NCBI GenBank assembly: GCA_027009095.1
Contig: JALVDG010000023.1
Coordinates: 1-5,742, forward strand
Length of the DNA stretch: 5,742 nucleotides
Direction of reading: 5' to 3'
Source: Thiotrichaceae bacterium
Lineage (GTDB): Bacteria; Pseudomonadota; Gammaproteobacteria; Thiotrichales; Thiotrichaceae
Position 1 is the stretch's first letter. Each line of letters starts with the position of its first letter. Below the pieces are notes generated by a model. It had not been told where the DNA came from and ran no database searches. It saw nothing but the letters and a program-made list of their open reading frames with translations. Shown here in pieces: positions 1 to 5,653 of this stretch. The position numbers and the translations under genes are program-made.

Positions 1-84
1 CTCAAACAGCTTTCACTGCTAGTCCATTCTTTAGGGCAAATGCTCGGCGCGGTTAGAATGGGAATTTTGGCTCCGCCTCGCTAA
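1..84 (+). CDS. Possible C-terminal end of a truncated plus-strand gene
   Basis: Frame 1 of the plus strand is open from the window edge and ends at a TAA at 82-84. It gives 27 residues ending in GAVRMGILAPPR. The stretch is less AT-rich than the spacer that follows and reads like an ordinary helical protein tail, but 27 codons are too few to identify a family. If real, it converges on the regulator gene ending at 141, and its stop lies in the loop of the GC-rich hairpin at 71-98. The alternative is chance openness. Sequence to the left of the window would settle it. Confidence 0.3.
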   Translation, partial: LKQLSLLVHSLGQMLGAVRMGILAPPR

Positions 85-121
85 CGCATCGGGCGGAGGA
101 AAAAATATGAATATTTTTTTC
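71..121. terminator. Adjacent GC-rich and AT-rich palindromes, possible bidirectional terminator
   Basis: CTCCGCC (71-77) pairs with GGCGGAG (92-98) around a 14-base loop. Immediately to the right, AAAAAATAT (100-108) pairs with ATATTTTTT (111-119) around two bases, leaving T runs at one end on each strand. The position, between the stop of the minus-strand regulator (141) and the possible plus-strand stop (84), fits a shared terminator for convergent genes. The GC-rich part lacks a T tract of its own and could instead be a copy of a dispersed palindromic (REP-like) repeat. Confidence 0.45.
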
Positions 122-140
122 ATTTGTGTAACATCAGTTA

Positions 141-899
141 CTAAGTTTTCTTAAATTTACTCACAGTATAATCGGCATCATCTATGATTTTTTGCAGATC
201 ATTAATAATGATTTCATTGCGTTTCTTATCAATAGTGCCCTGTTTTTTCCAGTATTGCAGATGCTTATTTATTACTTGCCGTACAGAACCCGTTAGGCGT
301 GCGAGTAGCTCGTCTGAAAGCCCTGTAATAAGATGTTGTTTGTGGGCATCTTGAGCAAGCCCACGATATGATTTTATTTTATTGAGACTTTGTAAAATCA
401 GGCGGCTTAAGCGTGTCACGGTATCGTATAAGGCAAGGTCGGTGGTTTTGTTTTCTTGCTCACGCATTTTCTGTGCCAAATAAGGCATAAATTGACGATT
501 TAATTCGGGGTAAGTCCAGATCCATTCGCGCATTTTATTAATAGGGACAGAAAAAACTGTTAAATTATCTACTGGGGAGAAAAACACCTCATGTATTTGA
601 CCATCTAGCAGAGTAATAAGATCAAAACCATCACCAGGATAAAGTAAATCTAAGGTAATGCTACGCCCTGTATCGGGGTTGGTTCGCATGACTTCAATAC
701 GCCCTTCAATAAGAAGGTAGAAGCGATGTTGTAAGGTTTCATGATCAATATAGCTTTTTTTATTCCACCGCTCTACACGAAAATGTTGCGTCATTTCCTG
801 TAGCAGATTCTCAGGTAATGCAGAGAATAAATGTGATCTTTGTACGAGCTTACTACTAACAGGAAGGCTTTTTTTTATTAAGGGATCTTTTGGTATCAC
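141..899 (-). CDS. Crp/Fnr-family transcriptional regulator
   Basis: This 252-residue protein has the Crp/Fnr layout. Residues about 22-130 form the cyclic-nucleotide-binding-like beta roll (YLLIEGRIEVMR, then LLYPGDGFDL). A long dimer helix follows at about 131-172, and a C-terminal winged helix-turn-helix at about 192-236 (LSDELLARLTGSVRQVINKHL). It has no cysteine, so it cannot carry an FNR-type iron-sulfur cluster. The loop after PGD lacks the Arg-Ser/Thr pair and glutamate with which CRP holds cAMP, so its effector is unknown. In the recognition helix the CRP residues Arg180, Glu181 and Arg185 align with R207, Q208 and K212, so the DNA site may differ from CRP's. The start is GTG at 899: an in-frame stop lies at 924-926 and no ATG lies between, while the first internal ATG (residue 36) would cut into the sensor domain. 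A weak TAGG sits 7 bases upstream. It follows the membrane-protein gene by 49 bases and is probably co-transcribed with it. Confidence 0.88.
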   Translation of the reverse strand: MIPKDPLIKKSLPVSSKLVQRSHLFSALPENLLQEMTQHFRVERWNKKSYIDHETLQHRFYLLIEGRIEVMRTNPDTGRSITLDLLYPGDGFDLITLLDGQIHEVFFSPVDNLTVFSVPINKMREWIWTYPELNRQFMPYLAQKMREQENKTTDLALYDTVTRLSRLILQSLNKIKSYRGLAQDAHKQHLITGLSDELLARLTGSVRQVINKHLQYWKKQGTIDKKRNEIIINDLQKIIDDADYTVSKFKKT

Positions 900-948
900 G
901 GTATGACCTAAGATATGAATGATTTAATCTAAGAAGCTCTCAAGATAA

Positions 949-1530
949 TTATTGAAGTGCATCAGAGTTATCTATAATTTGTTTGGCTAATTTTTGTTGA
1001 TCTATATTGCGTCGCGAATCAAGGTCTCCAATTAAGTCTTGTCGAATAAAAATAGATAATTTAGCTAACTCTCCCATTAAAACATCAATCTCTGCCTTTT
1101 TCACAATAGAATCACTGGCTATTTTAGTAAACTTTTCTATAAAGCGTTCAAATTGTTCTAATACCTCATGTGAGGCAACAATAGCGAGTTTGTGAGCTAA
1201 TATGCGAAGTTTAATTCTATCTTTTTGATCAACATTACCATCTAGGATAATGTCTTCTAAATGTTCTATCAACTGAATATAAATACCTGTTTTTAGGTCA
1301 ATAAACTTTATATTTTCTTCTTTTTTTAACTCAACTTCAGTTTGCTTGTTAAGTAACATAGCAGTAATAAAAACAGTCACTATCGTACCTAAAACAATTA
1401 ATACAATTTCTTGTGAGAAAGGCACTGTTTCAGCCACATGGTAGGCATATCGTAGAAAAACATAGCCCCCGAGAACAAGAATAATGCTAAGTAGCATATA
1501 GAGGATATTTTCACGTTGTATTTTTGACAT
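949..1530 (-). CDS. Two-helix membrane protein with cytoplasmic helical domain, unknown function
   Basis: I do not recognise this 193-residue protein. Residues about 9-27 (ILYMLLSIILVLGGYVFLR) and 41-60 (EIVLIVLGTIVTVFITAMLL) are hydrophobic and long enough to span the membrane, joined by a short loop. The charged rest (61-193) is predicted helical, rich in Lys, Glu and Ile, without cysteine or an evident catalytic motif, and by the positive-inside rule probably faces the cytoplasm. The start at 1530 is chosen because AAGGAAG (1536-1542) lies 5 bases before it. The longer frame from 1587 would add 19 residues encoded by the strong hairpin at 1554-1595 and has no membrane-protein character. 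The gene sits after a terminator-like hairpin and before the Crp/Fnr gene. It may be read by leakage through the hairpin. A role as partner or sensor for the regulator is only a positional guess. Confidence 0.75.
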   Translation of the reverse strand: MSKIQRENILYMLLSIILVLGGYVFLRYAYHVAETVPFSQEIVLIVLGTIVTVFITAMLLNKQTEVELKKEENIKFIDLKTGIYIQLIEHLEDIILDGNVDQKDRIKLRILAHKLAIVASHEVLEQFERFIEKFTKIASDSIVKKAEIDVLMGELAKLSIFIRQDLIGDLDSRRNIDQQKLAKQIIDNSDALQ

Positions 1531-1535
1531 ATTGT

Positions 1536-1542
1536 CTTCCTT
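1536..1542 (-). promoter_or_regulatory. Ribosome binding site fixing the membrane-protein start
   Basis: On the minus strand AAGGAAG lies 5 bases before the ATG at 1530. It sits directly beyond the T-rich tail of the hairpin at 1554-1595, so a hairpin, a T tract and a translation start are packed into about 65 bases. Confidence 0.75.
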
Positions 1543-1595
1543 AAAAATAAAAAACTCCGTTATGCAATAGAGATCCTCGTATTGCATAACGGAGT
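1541..1595 (-). terminator. Strong intrinsic terminator after the YfdX-like gene
   Basis: ACTCCGTTATGCAATA (1554-1569) is perfectly complementary to TATTGCATAACGGAGT (1580-1595), giving a 16-base-pair stem. An inner GAG/CTC pairing can shorten the loop further. On the minus strand the stem is followed by a T-rich run (1541-1553). It lies about 44 bases after the YfdX-like stop. No obvious promoter lies between the stem and the next start codon at 1530, so the hairpin may attenuate rather than fully separate the genes, or protect a processed 5' end. Confidence 0.85.
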
Positions 1596-1638
1596 GCTTA
1601 AGAGCATAGCTTATATTTTATATTTTCATCTAATTAAT

Positions 1639-2676
1639 TTACTTTGTTTCATCTTTTTTTGTTTCATCTTTTATTTTTGTGCTCTCTTTTTTTGTTTCAT
1701 CCTTTATTTTTGTGCTCTCTTTTTCCTCGGCATTTTTCTTCATCAAGCTAGCAATTGAGTCACGTAACTTTTTATATAAACGCTCGACCACATTCCCCCC
1801 TGTAATTTCTTTTTTCAATGCGGCAATCTGCGTACTTAAATCTTTGTATAAGTCCGAATGTTCGCTGGTATAGCCTAAAGCGGTTGCTATTTTCAGCTGT
1901 TCTTCAGCAGCCCCTAAGAGGATTAATGCTTTATCTTTCTCTTTTTCCTTGTCAACTAAAGAGGCTGATTGCGTAATTGCCGCCACACGAATCAAGGATA
2001 GTGGTGTTATTGCCGTTTTCTCAACGATAGTTGAAAAAGCGGTCGAAATAGTCGCAAGTGCCGCTTCTTTTTTGCCATCAACCAGCATCTTTGTGGCAAG
2101 TTTAATCGCGTCAGGATAGGTTCTCATTGGTAAAAAGACACTATGTGACTCAATATCATCTCTAAGTGGCAATAAAACAGCTCTTGCAGCTTGTACTTTA
2201 GAGTCCTTTAAAAAACCGTTTGCTAGCGCAACTTGAGCTTTAATGGCTGCTGGTGTTGTTGTTAACTCATGTACCACAACTTTTGCGTCAATCGGAATAA
2301 GCGCTATCTCAGGCTTTGCCGCTATGGCAATATCAAACTTTCCTGTAGCATCTTGCAATAATTTAATCGCTTCTTTTTCTTTCTTTTCTGCAATTAATTT
2401 TACTGCCTTTGAGACATTGCTAAAACCTTCGGCAACGCCCTTGTCGATATGTTTTAATAAATCATTTTGTGATTTTTCATGGGCTTTAATCGCTGCTTTA
2501 TTGACCTTATCTTGTTTTATCTCGTCCGCTGATTTTTTTGCGGGGGCTGTTGTACCTGTCGCTGTTTTTGTTGCATTGCTTGTGTTGCTTGCGTCAGCAA
2601 GTACTGTTGGGCTAATAGCTAGTGTTGCACTGACTAAACCACTTAATAGAATAGCTTTTTGGATTGTGTTTTTCAT
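1639..2676 (-). CDS. Secreted YfdX-family protein with repetitive lysine-rich tail
   Basis: This 345-residue protein starts with a typical Sec signal peptide: MKNTIQK, a hydrophobic core to about residue 23, then a VLA-DA or ADA-S cleavage site near 27-29. It therefore probably acts in the periplasm. A Thr/Ala/Lys-rich linker follows (30-60). The helical core at about 60-290 resembles the YfdX family as I know it: it repeats patterns like AIKLLQDATGKFD, a central AIKAQVALANGFLKDSKVQAA segment and then LLPLRDDIESHSVFLPMRTYPDAIKLA. Family members occur in enterobacterial acid-response (EvgA-regulated) and transmissible heat-resistance loci and are described as chaperone-like; their biochemistry is poorly known. 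There is no cysteine and no lipobox. The C-terminus (about 319-345) is two copies of KESTKIKDETK plus KDETK. The start at 2676 is preferred over an ATG at 2706 because GGAG lies 7 bases upstream and the signal peptide then begins at residue 1. The assignment is by recalled similarity, not a search. Confidence 0.72.
   Translation of the reverse strand: MKNTIQKAILLSGLVSATLAISPTVLADASNTSNATKTATGTTAPAKKSADEIKQDKVNKAAIKAHEKSQNDLLKHIDKGVAEGFSNVSKAVKLIAEKKEKEAIKLLQDATGKFDIAIAAKPEIALIPIDAKVVVHELTTTPAAIKAQVALANGFLKDSKVQAARAVLLPLRDDIESHSVFLPMRTYPDAIKLATKMLVDGKKEAALATISTAFSTIVEKTAITPLSLIRVAAITQSASLVDKEKEKDKALILLGAAEEQLKIATALGYTSEHSDLYKDLSTQIAALKKEITGGNVVERLYKKLRDSIASLMKKNAEEKESTKIKDETKKESTKIKDETKKDETK
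1646..1726 (-). repeat. 33-base tandem repeat encoding the protein tail
   Basis: Two 33-base units (1661-1693 and 1694-1726) differ at three positions, and a 15-base partial unit (1646-1660) follows. They keep the reading frame and encode KESTKIKDETK twice and then KDETK at the end of the YfdX-like protein. The T-rich plus strand and in-frame unit length are typical of a slippage-prone array whose copy number may vary between strains. Confidence 0.85.
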
Positions 2677-2683
2677 AATAAAT

Positions 2684-2687
2684 CTCC
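2684..2687 (-). promoter_or_regulatory. Ribosome binding site fixing the YfdX-like start
   Basis: GGAG on the minus strand lies 7 bases before the ATG at 2676. It decides against the in-frame ATG at 2706, which would put charged residues before the signal peptide and has no comparable site. Confidence 0.75.
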
Positions 2688-2710
2688 GTGTATCAATTAT
2701 TTTCAATATT

Positions 2711-2718
2711 TTTTTAAT
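2711..2718. repeat. Left target-site duplication TTTTTAAT
   Basis: Identical to 2791-2798 and directly abutting the left terminal repeat of the miniature element. The AT-rich setting lowers the weight of the match a little, but it begins exactly at the repeat ends on both sides. Confidence 0.75.
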
Positions 2719-2790
2719 GTAACTACTCAGCTTGAACTCTATTTTGCTCGATTTCTGCGTTAAGAGTGCTCATTTATACTGAGTAGTTAC
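2719..2790. mobile_element. 72-base miniature inverted-repeat element with 8-base target duplication (IS66-like ends)
   Basis: GTAACTACTCAG (2719-2730) and CTGAGTAGTTAC (2779-2790) are perfect 12-base terminal inverted repeats facing inward, with 48 bases between and no reading frame. Directly outside each end stands TTTTTAAT (2711-2718 and 2791-2798), an exact 8-base direct repeat as left by transposition. Ends beginning GTAA with 8-base duplications are known for the IS66 family, so a non-autonomous relative or a deleted IS66 copy is the best guess. It lies between dnaK and the YfdX-like gene and starts about 40 bases upstream of that gene's start codon, where it could alter a promoter or the transcript leader. 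Absence of a transposase means it must be moved in trans, if it moves at all. Confidence 0.8.
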
Positions 2791-2798
2791 TTTTTAAT
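2791..2798. repeat. Right target-site duplication TTTTTAAT
   Basis: Exact copy of 2711-2718, directly abutting the right terminal repeat of the miniature element. Removing the element and one copy gives the predicted empty site. Confidence 0.75.
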
Positions 2799-2803
2799 TA
2801 TCA

Positions 2804-2831
2804 TAAGAGACGTTATAACCAACGCCTCTTA
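2804..2831 (-). terminator. Hairpin just after dnaK, weak terminator candidate
   Basis: TAAGAG (2804-2809) pairs with CTCTTA (2826-2831), and CGTT (2811-2814) with AACG (2821-2824), with one A-C mismatch and a six-base loop. It begins 7 bases beyond the dnaK stop. On the minus strand it is followed by TGATAATTAAAAA rather than a T run, so it is not a standard intrinsic terminator. It may instead stabilise the 3' end of the dnaK transcript. Read-through into the YfdX-like gene is possible. Confidence 0.35.
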
Positions 2832-2837
2832 GTTGGC

Positions 2838-4730
2838 TTACTTCACTTCTTCAAACTCTGCATCGACAACATCATCGTCATCTTTGCTTGCTGATTGCGC
2901 CGAGGCATTGGCATTTGCCGAACCGGTGCTTGCTTGCATAAATTTACTAGAGGCTGCTTGTAAAGCTTCCATTGCTTTATCAATGGCTTCTTTTTCTGTG
3001 CCTTTCATTGCCTCTAGAACAACATCTATTGCATTTTGCAATTCTTTTTTATCGGCATCAGATGCAGTAGTGGCTTCTTTTAAAGATTTCTGTGCAAGAT
3101 GGACTAACTGATCTGCTTGGTTACGTGTATCAATTAATTCACGTTGTTTGCGATCCTCTTCTGCATGAGCTTCTGCATCTTTTACCATTTGCTCTACTTC
3201 AGCATCGGACAAGCCACTGGAGGCTTTAATTTCAATCGCTTGCTCTTTACCAGTGACTTTATCTTTTGCCGATACTTTTAAAATACCATTGGCATCAATA
3301 TCAAAGGTTACTTCAATTTGTGGTGTACCACGTGGTGCAGGTGGTATATCGGATAAATTAAATTGACCGAGTGATTTATTATCTGCTGCTAGTTCACGCT
3401 CACCTTGTAACACATGTACGGTAACTGCTGATTGATTATCTTCTGCAGTTGAGAACACTTCCGATGCTTTCGTCGGAATCGTTGTATTCTTGGCGATTAA
3501 CTTTGTCATCACACCGCCCATTGTTTCAATGCCTAATGACAGCGGGGTCACATCAAGCAATAACACATCATTGACATCACCCGCGAGTACCGCTGCCTGA
3601 ATGGCGGCTCCCATTGCGACGGCTTCATCAGGGTTCACATCTTTGCGAGGCTCTTTATTAAAGAACGATTGCACGGTATCCTGAACTTTCGGCATACGGC
3701 TTTGACCACCGACTAAAATCACATCGTCAATATCCGATGCCGATAAGCCTGCATCCTTTAGTGCCAATTCACAGGGCTTGATGGTTCGCTCCACTAAATC
3801 TTCAACTAAAGACTCCAGTTTGGCACGCGTCACTTTCACATTTAAGTGTTTTGGTCCTGAGGCATCAGCGGTGATATAAGGTAAATTTACTTCAGTTTGT
3901 TGTGTTGCAGATAATTCCACCTTGGCTTTTTCTGCCGCTTCTTTGAGACGTTGCAAGGCTAATGGGTCGTTATAAATATCCACGCCTGATTCCTTTTTAA
4001 AGGTTTCGGCAAGATAATCCATCAGGCGCATATCAAAATCTTCACCACCTAAGAAGGTATCGCCATTGGTGGATAGGACTTCAAATTGCTTTTCACCATC
4101 AATATCAGCAATTTCAATAATCGAAACATCAAACGTACCGCCACCTAAGTCATAAATAACAACTTTTTGCTCTTCTTTACCCGATTTATCAATCCCATAA
4201 GCCAATGCTGCGGCAGTTGGCTCATTGATAATTCGTTTTACCTCTAAGCCTGCGATTTTGCCCGCATCTTTAGTTGCTTGACGTTGTGAGTCGTTAAAAT
4301 AAGCAGGTACTGTAATAACCGCTTCTTTGACCTCTTCACCTAAATAGGCTTCAGCATCTTTTTTGAGCTTCATTAAGACACGTGCTGAAACTTCAGCGGG
4401 TGATAGTTTTTTACCATTGACCTCAACCCAAGCATCGCCGTTATCTGCTTTAATAATTTTGTATGGTACTAACTCAATATCTTTTTGTACTGCGTCTTCA
4501 TCGTACTGACGACCGATCAAACGCTTGATTGCAAACAAAGTTTTTTCAGGGTTTGTCACCGCTTGACGTTTTGCAGGTTGACCAATTAATACTTCGTCAT
4601 CGGCATAAGCGACAATAGAAGGCGTGGTGCGTTCGCCCTCGGCATTTTCAATAACTTTTGCAACATCGCCTTCCATAATGGCGACACATGAGTTAGTTGT
4701 TCCTAAATCTATTCCTATTACTTTTGACAT
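2838..4730 (-). CDS. dnaK: Molecular chaperone DnaK (Hsp70)
   Basis: Complete 630-residue Hsp70, close to the usual proteobacterial 635-645. It uses ATP hydrolysis to bind and release unfolded segments of cytoplasmic proteins, normally with DnaJ and GrpE. The nucleotide-binding domain (about 1-385) carries all three family signatures: IDLGTTNS (7-14), [14 protein letters not shown] (192-205) and [13 protein letters not shown] (337-349). K69, E170 and T199 match the catalytic or phosphorylatable residues of E. coli DnaK. The interdomain linker VLLLDV is at 389-394, the substrate-binding sandwich follows to about 505, then the helical lid to about 600 and a Ser/Ala/Asn-rich tail ending [20 protein letters not shown] (4738-4743) lies 7 bases before the ATG. 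Unusually for dnaK, neither grpE nor dnaJ is adjacent. Upstream, 51 bases away, is a DsrC-like gene, and downstream a transposon-like element and a YfdX-like gene. No sigma-32 promoter is evident directly upstream, so transcription probably enters from the DsrC-like gene. Confidence 0.98.
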   Translation of the reverse strand: MSKVIGIDLGTTNSCVAIMEGDVAKVIENAEGERTTPSIVAYADDEVLIGQPAKRQAVTNPEKTLFAIKRLIGRQYDEDAVQKDIELVPYKIIKADNGDAWVEVNGKKLSPAEVSARVLMKLKKDAEAYLGEEVKEAVITVPAYFNDSQRQATKDAGKIAGLEVKRIINEPTAAALAYGIDKSGKEEQKVVIYDLGGGTFDVSIIEIADIDGEKQFEVLSTNGDTFLGGEDFDMRLMDYLAETFKKESGVDIYNDPLALQRLKEAAEKAKVELSATQQTEVNLPYITADASGPKHLNVKVTRAKLESLVEDLVERTIKPCELALKDAGLSASDIDDVILVGGQSRMPKVQDTVQSFFNKEPRKDVNPDEAVAMGAAIQAAVLAGDVNDVLLLDVTPLSLGIETMGGVMTKLIAKNTTIPTKASEVFSTAEDNQSAVTVHVLQGERELAADNKSLGQFNLSDIPPAPRGTPQIEVTFDIDANGILKVSAKDKVTGKEQAIEIKASSGLSDAEVEQMVKDAEAHAEEDRKQRELIDTRNQADQLVHLAQKSLKEATTASDADKKELQNAIDVVLEAMKGTEKEAIDKAMEALQAASSKFMQASTGSANANASAQSASKDDDDVVDAEFEEVK

Positions 4731-4781
4731 TATTTTATCCTCTTAAATTTTGTTTTATTCGTACAGCTCACTCAATGATGA

Positions 4782-5312
4782 TTAGTAAGCTGTTCCGTAG
4801 TGTGGATTGACATCGTTAATCAAGCGGGGTAACTGCGCTAATAAGTGGATCGTAAACAATGGTCCATAAGGAAATAATTTATACAAATGCTTTTTTCCTC
4901 CTTTGTGTTTAAAGGCTTTTAATAAAATTCGATAAACGGGATAAGCTTTTATCGCTTCCTTTGCACTAATTTTTCCATACCGACAATCCGTTGTGTTTGC
5001 ATTATCTAATGTCTTCCTACAATCAGGATCCCGCAGACAATCGATATATTTCCAATAAGTTTTTTGCCCAAGGTATCCTGGATCTTTTTGTTCACAGCAA
5101 TTAATATAAAAATCAAATAAAAAATGAATCACTTCCCAGTGGTCATCATTTAGCTCGATACCAACAAGTTGTGCATTTTCTTCAATCCGTTTAACAAGCC
5201 GCTCCCTTTCTGTATCCCGTACTATGATTGCGGGGGGATATTTAGCAGGCGGCAGTGCTAAAGGTTCTAATTGTTCTAGTAAATTACTAATTTGTTCATT
5301 ATTTTCATTCAT
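4782..5312 (-). CDS. DsrC/TusE-family protein with cysteine-rich insert, C-terminal cysteines lost
   Basis: This 176-residue protein contains the two most conserved blocks of the DsrC/TusE/DsvC family: GIELNDDHWEVIHFLFDFY (51-69, compare GI-L---HWEVI-FLRDYY) and KHLYKLFPYGP (141-151, compare KYLYELFPYGP). Family proteins carry sulfur on a C-terminal cysteine, in tRNA thiolation (TusE) or dissimilatory sulfite reduction (DsrC). Here the end reads LAQLPRLINDVNPHYGTAY, and both usual cysteines, including the penultimate one, are absent, so classical sulfur transfer is unlikely. Between the blocks is an insert of about 45 residues (roughly 73-120) absent from ordinary members of about 105-115. 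All five cysteines fall at 72, 73, 92, 98 and 110, in or at the edge of it, which could suit metal binding or disulfides. The N-terminal 50 residues are also atypical. Members lacking the cysteines have been proposed to be regulatory. AAAAGGAAG (5322-5330) lies 9 bases before the only reasonable ATG. Probably first gene of a unit with dnaK. Confidence 0.82.
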   Translation of the reverse strand: MNENNEQISNLLEQLEPLALPPAKYPPAIIVRDTERERLVKRIEENAQLVGIELNDDHWEVIHFLFDFYINCCEQKDPGYLGQKTYWKYIDCLRDPDCRKTLDNANTTDCRYGKISAKEAIKAYPVYRILLKAFKHKGGKKHLYKLFPYGPLFTIHLLAQLPRLINDVNPHYGTAY

Positions 5313-5396
5313 TTATGGCTACTTCCTTTTAGGCAGTTCTGTTTATTCCCGATGTCATGTTGAGGGAGTAATTTAAAGAAAAGTAGGCAGGCGAAA

Positions 5397-5412
5397 TGTC
5401 AGCTAGGTGACA
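5397..5412. promoter_or_regulatory. TGTCA-N6-TGACA palindrome, possible Crp-type operator
   Basis: TGTCA (5397-5401) and TGACA (5408-5412) form a perfect two-fold palindrome with the 5-6-5 geometry of Crp-family sites (TGTGA-N6-TCACA), one base different in each half. It lies 85 bases upstream of the DsrC-like start, a reasonable operator position. A Crp/Fnr regulator with an altered recognition helix is encoded at 141-899. The link is inferred, and a short palindrome can arise by chance. Confidence 0.35.
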
Positions 5413-5424
5413 CTTTTTGAATTT

Positions 5425-5451
5425 ACTTAAAAAAACTTTTTTAAAATAAGT
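5425..5451. repeat. A/T-rich inverted repeat
   Basis: ACTTA (5425-5429) pairs with TAAGT (5447-5451), and the A run at 5430-5435 can pair with the T run at 5437-5442, leaving AAAA bulged. It lies in the leader or promoter area of the DsrC-like gene. It could be a weak terminator on either strand or a bent-DNA tract. Confidence 0.4.
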
Positions 5452-5487
5452 CTGATGGATGTAAATATAAGAGGGGGTTTAATACTA

Positions 5488-5503
5488 TATCATTGAATAT
5501 CCT
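5488..5503 (+). repeat. Direct repeat TATCAnTGAATATCCT, copy 1
   Basis: Matches 5638-5653 at 15 of 16 positions. It is followed by a small inverted repeat (ATCCTT at 5499-5504 with AAGGAT at 5508-5513), and the bases after both copies are loosely alike (CTAAAGG and CTATAGG). The shared core GAATATC occurs again at 5682-5688. Confidence 0.7.
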
Positions 5504-5637
5504 TCTAAAGGATGACTGCCTAACATTTAACATAGGGAAATCGCACTTAAACTTAGTTGACTTCAACAAATATTAAAAAAAATCAACAAGTTATAATTTT
5601 CGCAATTTTTAGAATGCATATAATTCAGAAATAAAAT

Positions 5638-5653
5638 TATCAGTGAATATCCT
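5638..5653 (+). repeat. Direct repeat TATCAnTGAATATCCT, copy 2
   Basis: Second copy, exactly 150 bases from the first. It runs into ACACTATAGGGAG (5654-5666), a string resembling the core of T7-type phage promoters. Function unknown: protein-binding site, dispersed repeat or remnant of a local duplication. Confidence 0.7.

Noticed and set aside
1007..1195. Plus-strand 62-codon frame opposite the membrane-protein gene
   Set aside because: It is a shadow of the minus-strand gene with no support of its own.
1531..1587. Longer start of the membrane protein at 1587
   Set aside because: The extra 19 codons lie in the terminator hairpin and its tail, while a good ribosome binding site precedes the ATG at 1530.
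1679..1873. Plus-strand 64-codon frame opposite the YfdX-like C-terminus
   Set aside because: Its Phe/Ser-rich reading is produced by the complement of lysine-rich repeat codons.
2677..2706. Longer start of the YfdX-like protein at 2706
   Set aside because: It would add ten residues with charges before a standard signal peptide and would bury the GGAG site inside the gene.
2243..2722. Plus-strand 159-codon frame opposite the YfdX-like gene
   Set aside because: It is antisense to a well-supported gene, and its Ala/Ser/Phe-rich composition is typical of the complement of Lys/Ala/Glu-rich codons.
2833..3111. Plus-strand 92-codon frame opposite the end of dnaK
   Set aside because: It lies antisense to the conserved dnaK sequence and has no sign of its own family or ribosome binding site.
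4763..4793. ACAGCT/AGCTGT inverted repeat at the end of the DsrC-like gene
   Set aside because: Six base pairs with a 19-base loop and no T tract are too weak to call a terminator between the gene and dnaK.
5461..5500. Possible sigma-32 promoter (ACCCCCTCTTAT on the minus strand)
   Set aside because: The -10-like string is only partly right, and no CTTGAAA-like -35 lies at the needed distance.
5441..5533. 30-codon minus-strand frame in the upstream region
   Set aside because: No ribosome binding site precedes it and nothing in the peptide suggests a functional leader or toxin.
5557..5624. Plus-strand TATAAT strings at 5592 and 5619 with TTGACT at 5557
   Set aside because: The spacing to the -35-like hexamer is far too long, and TATAAT is common in such AT-rich sequence.
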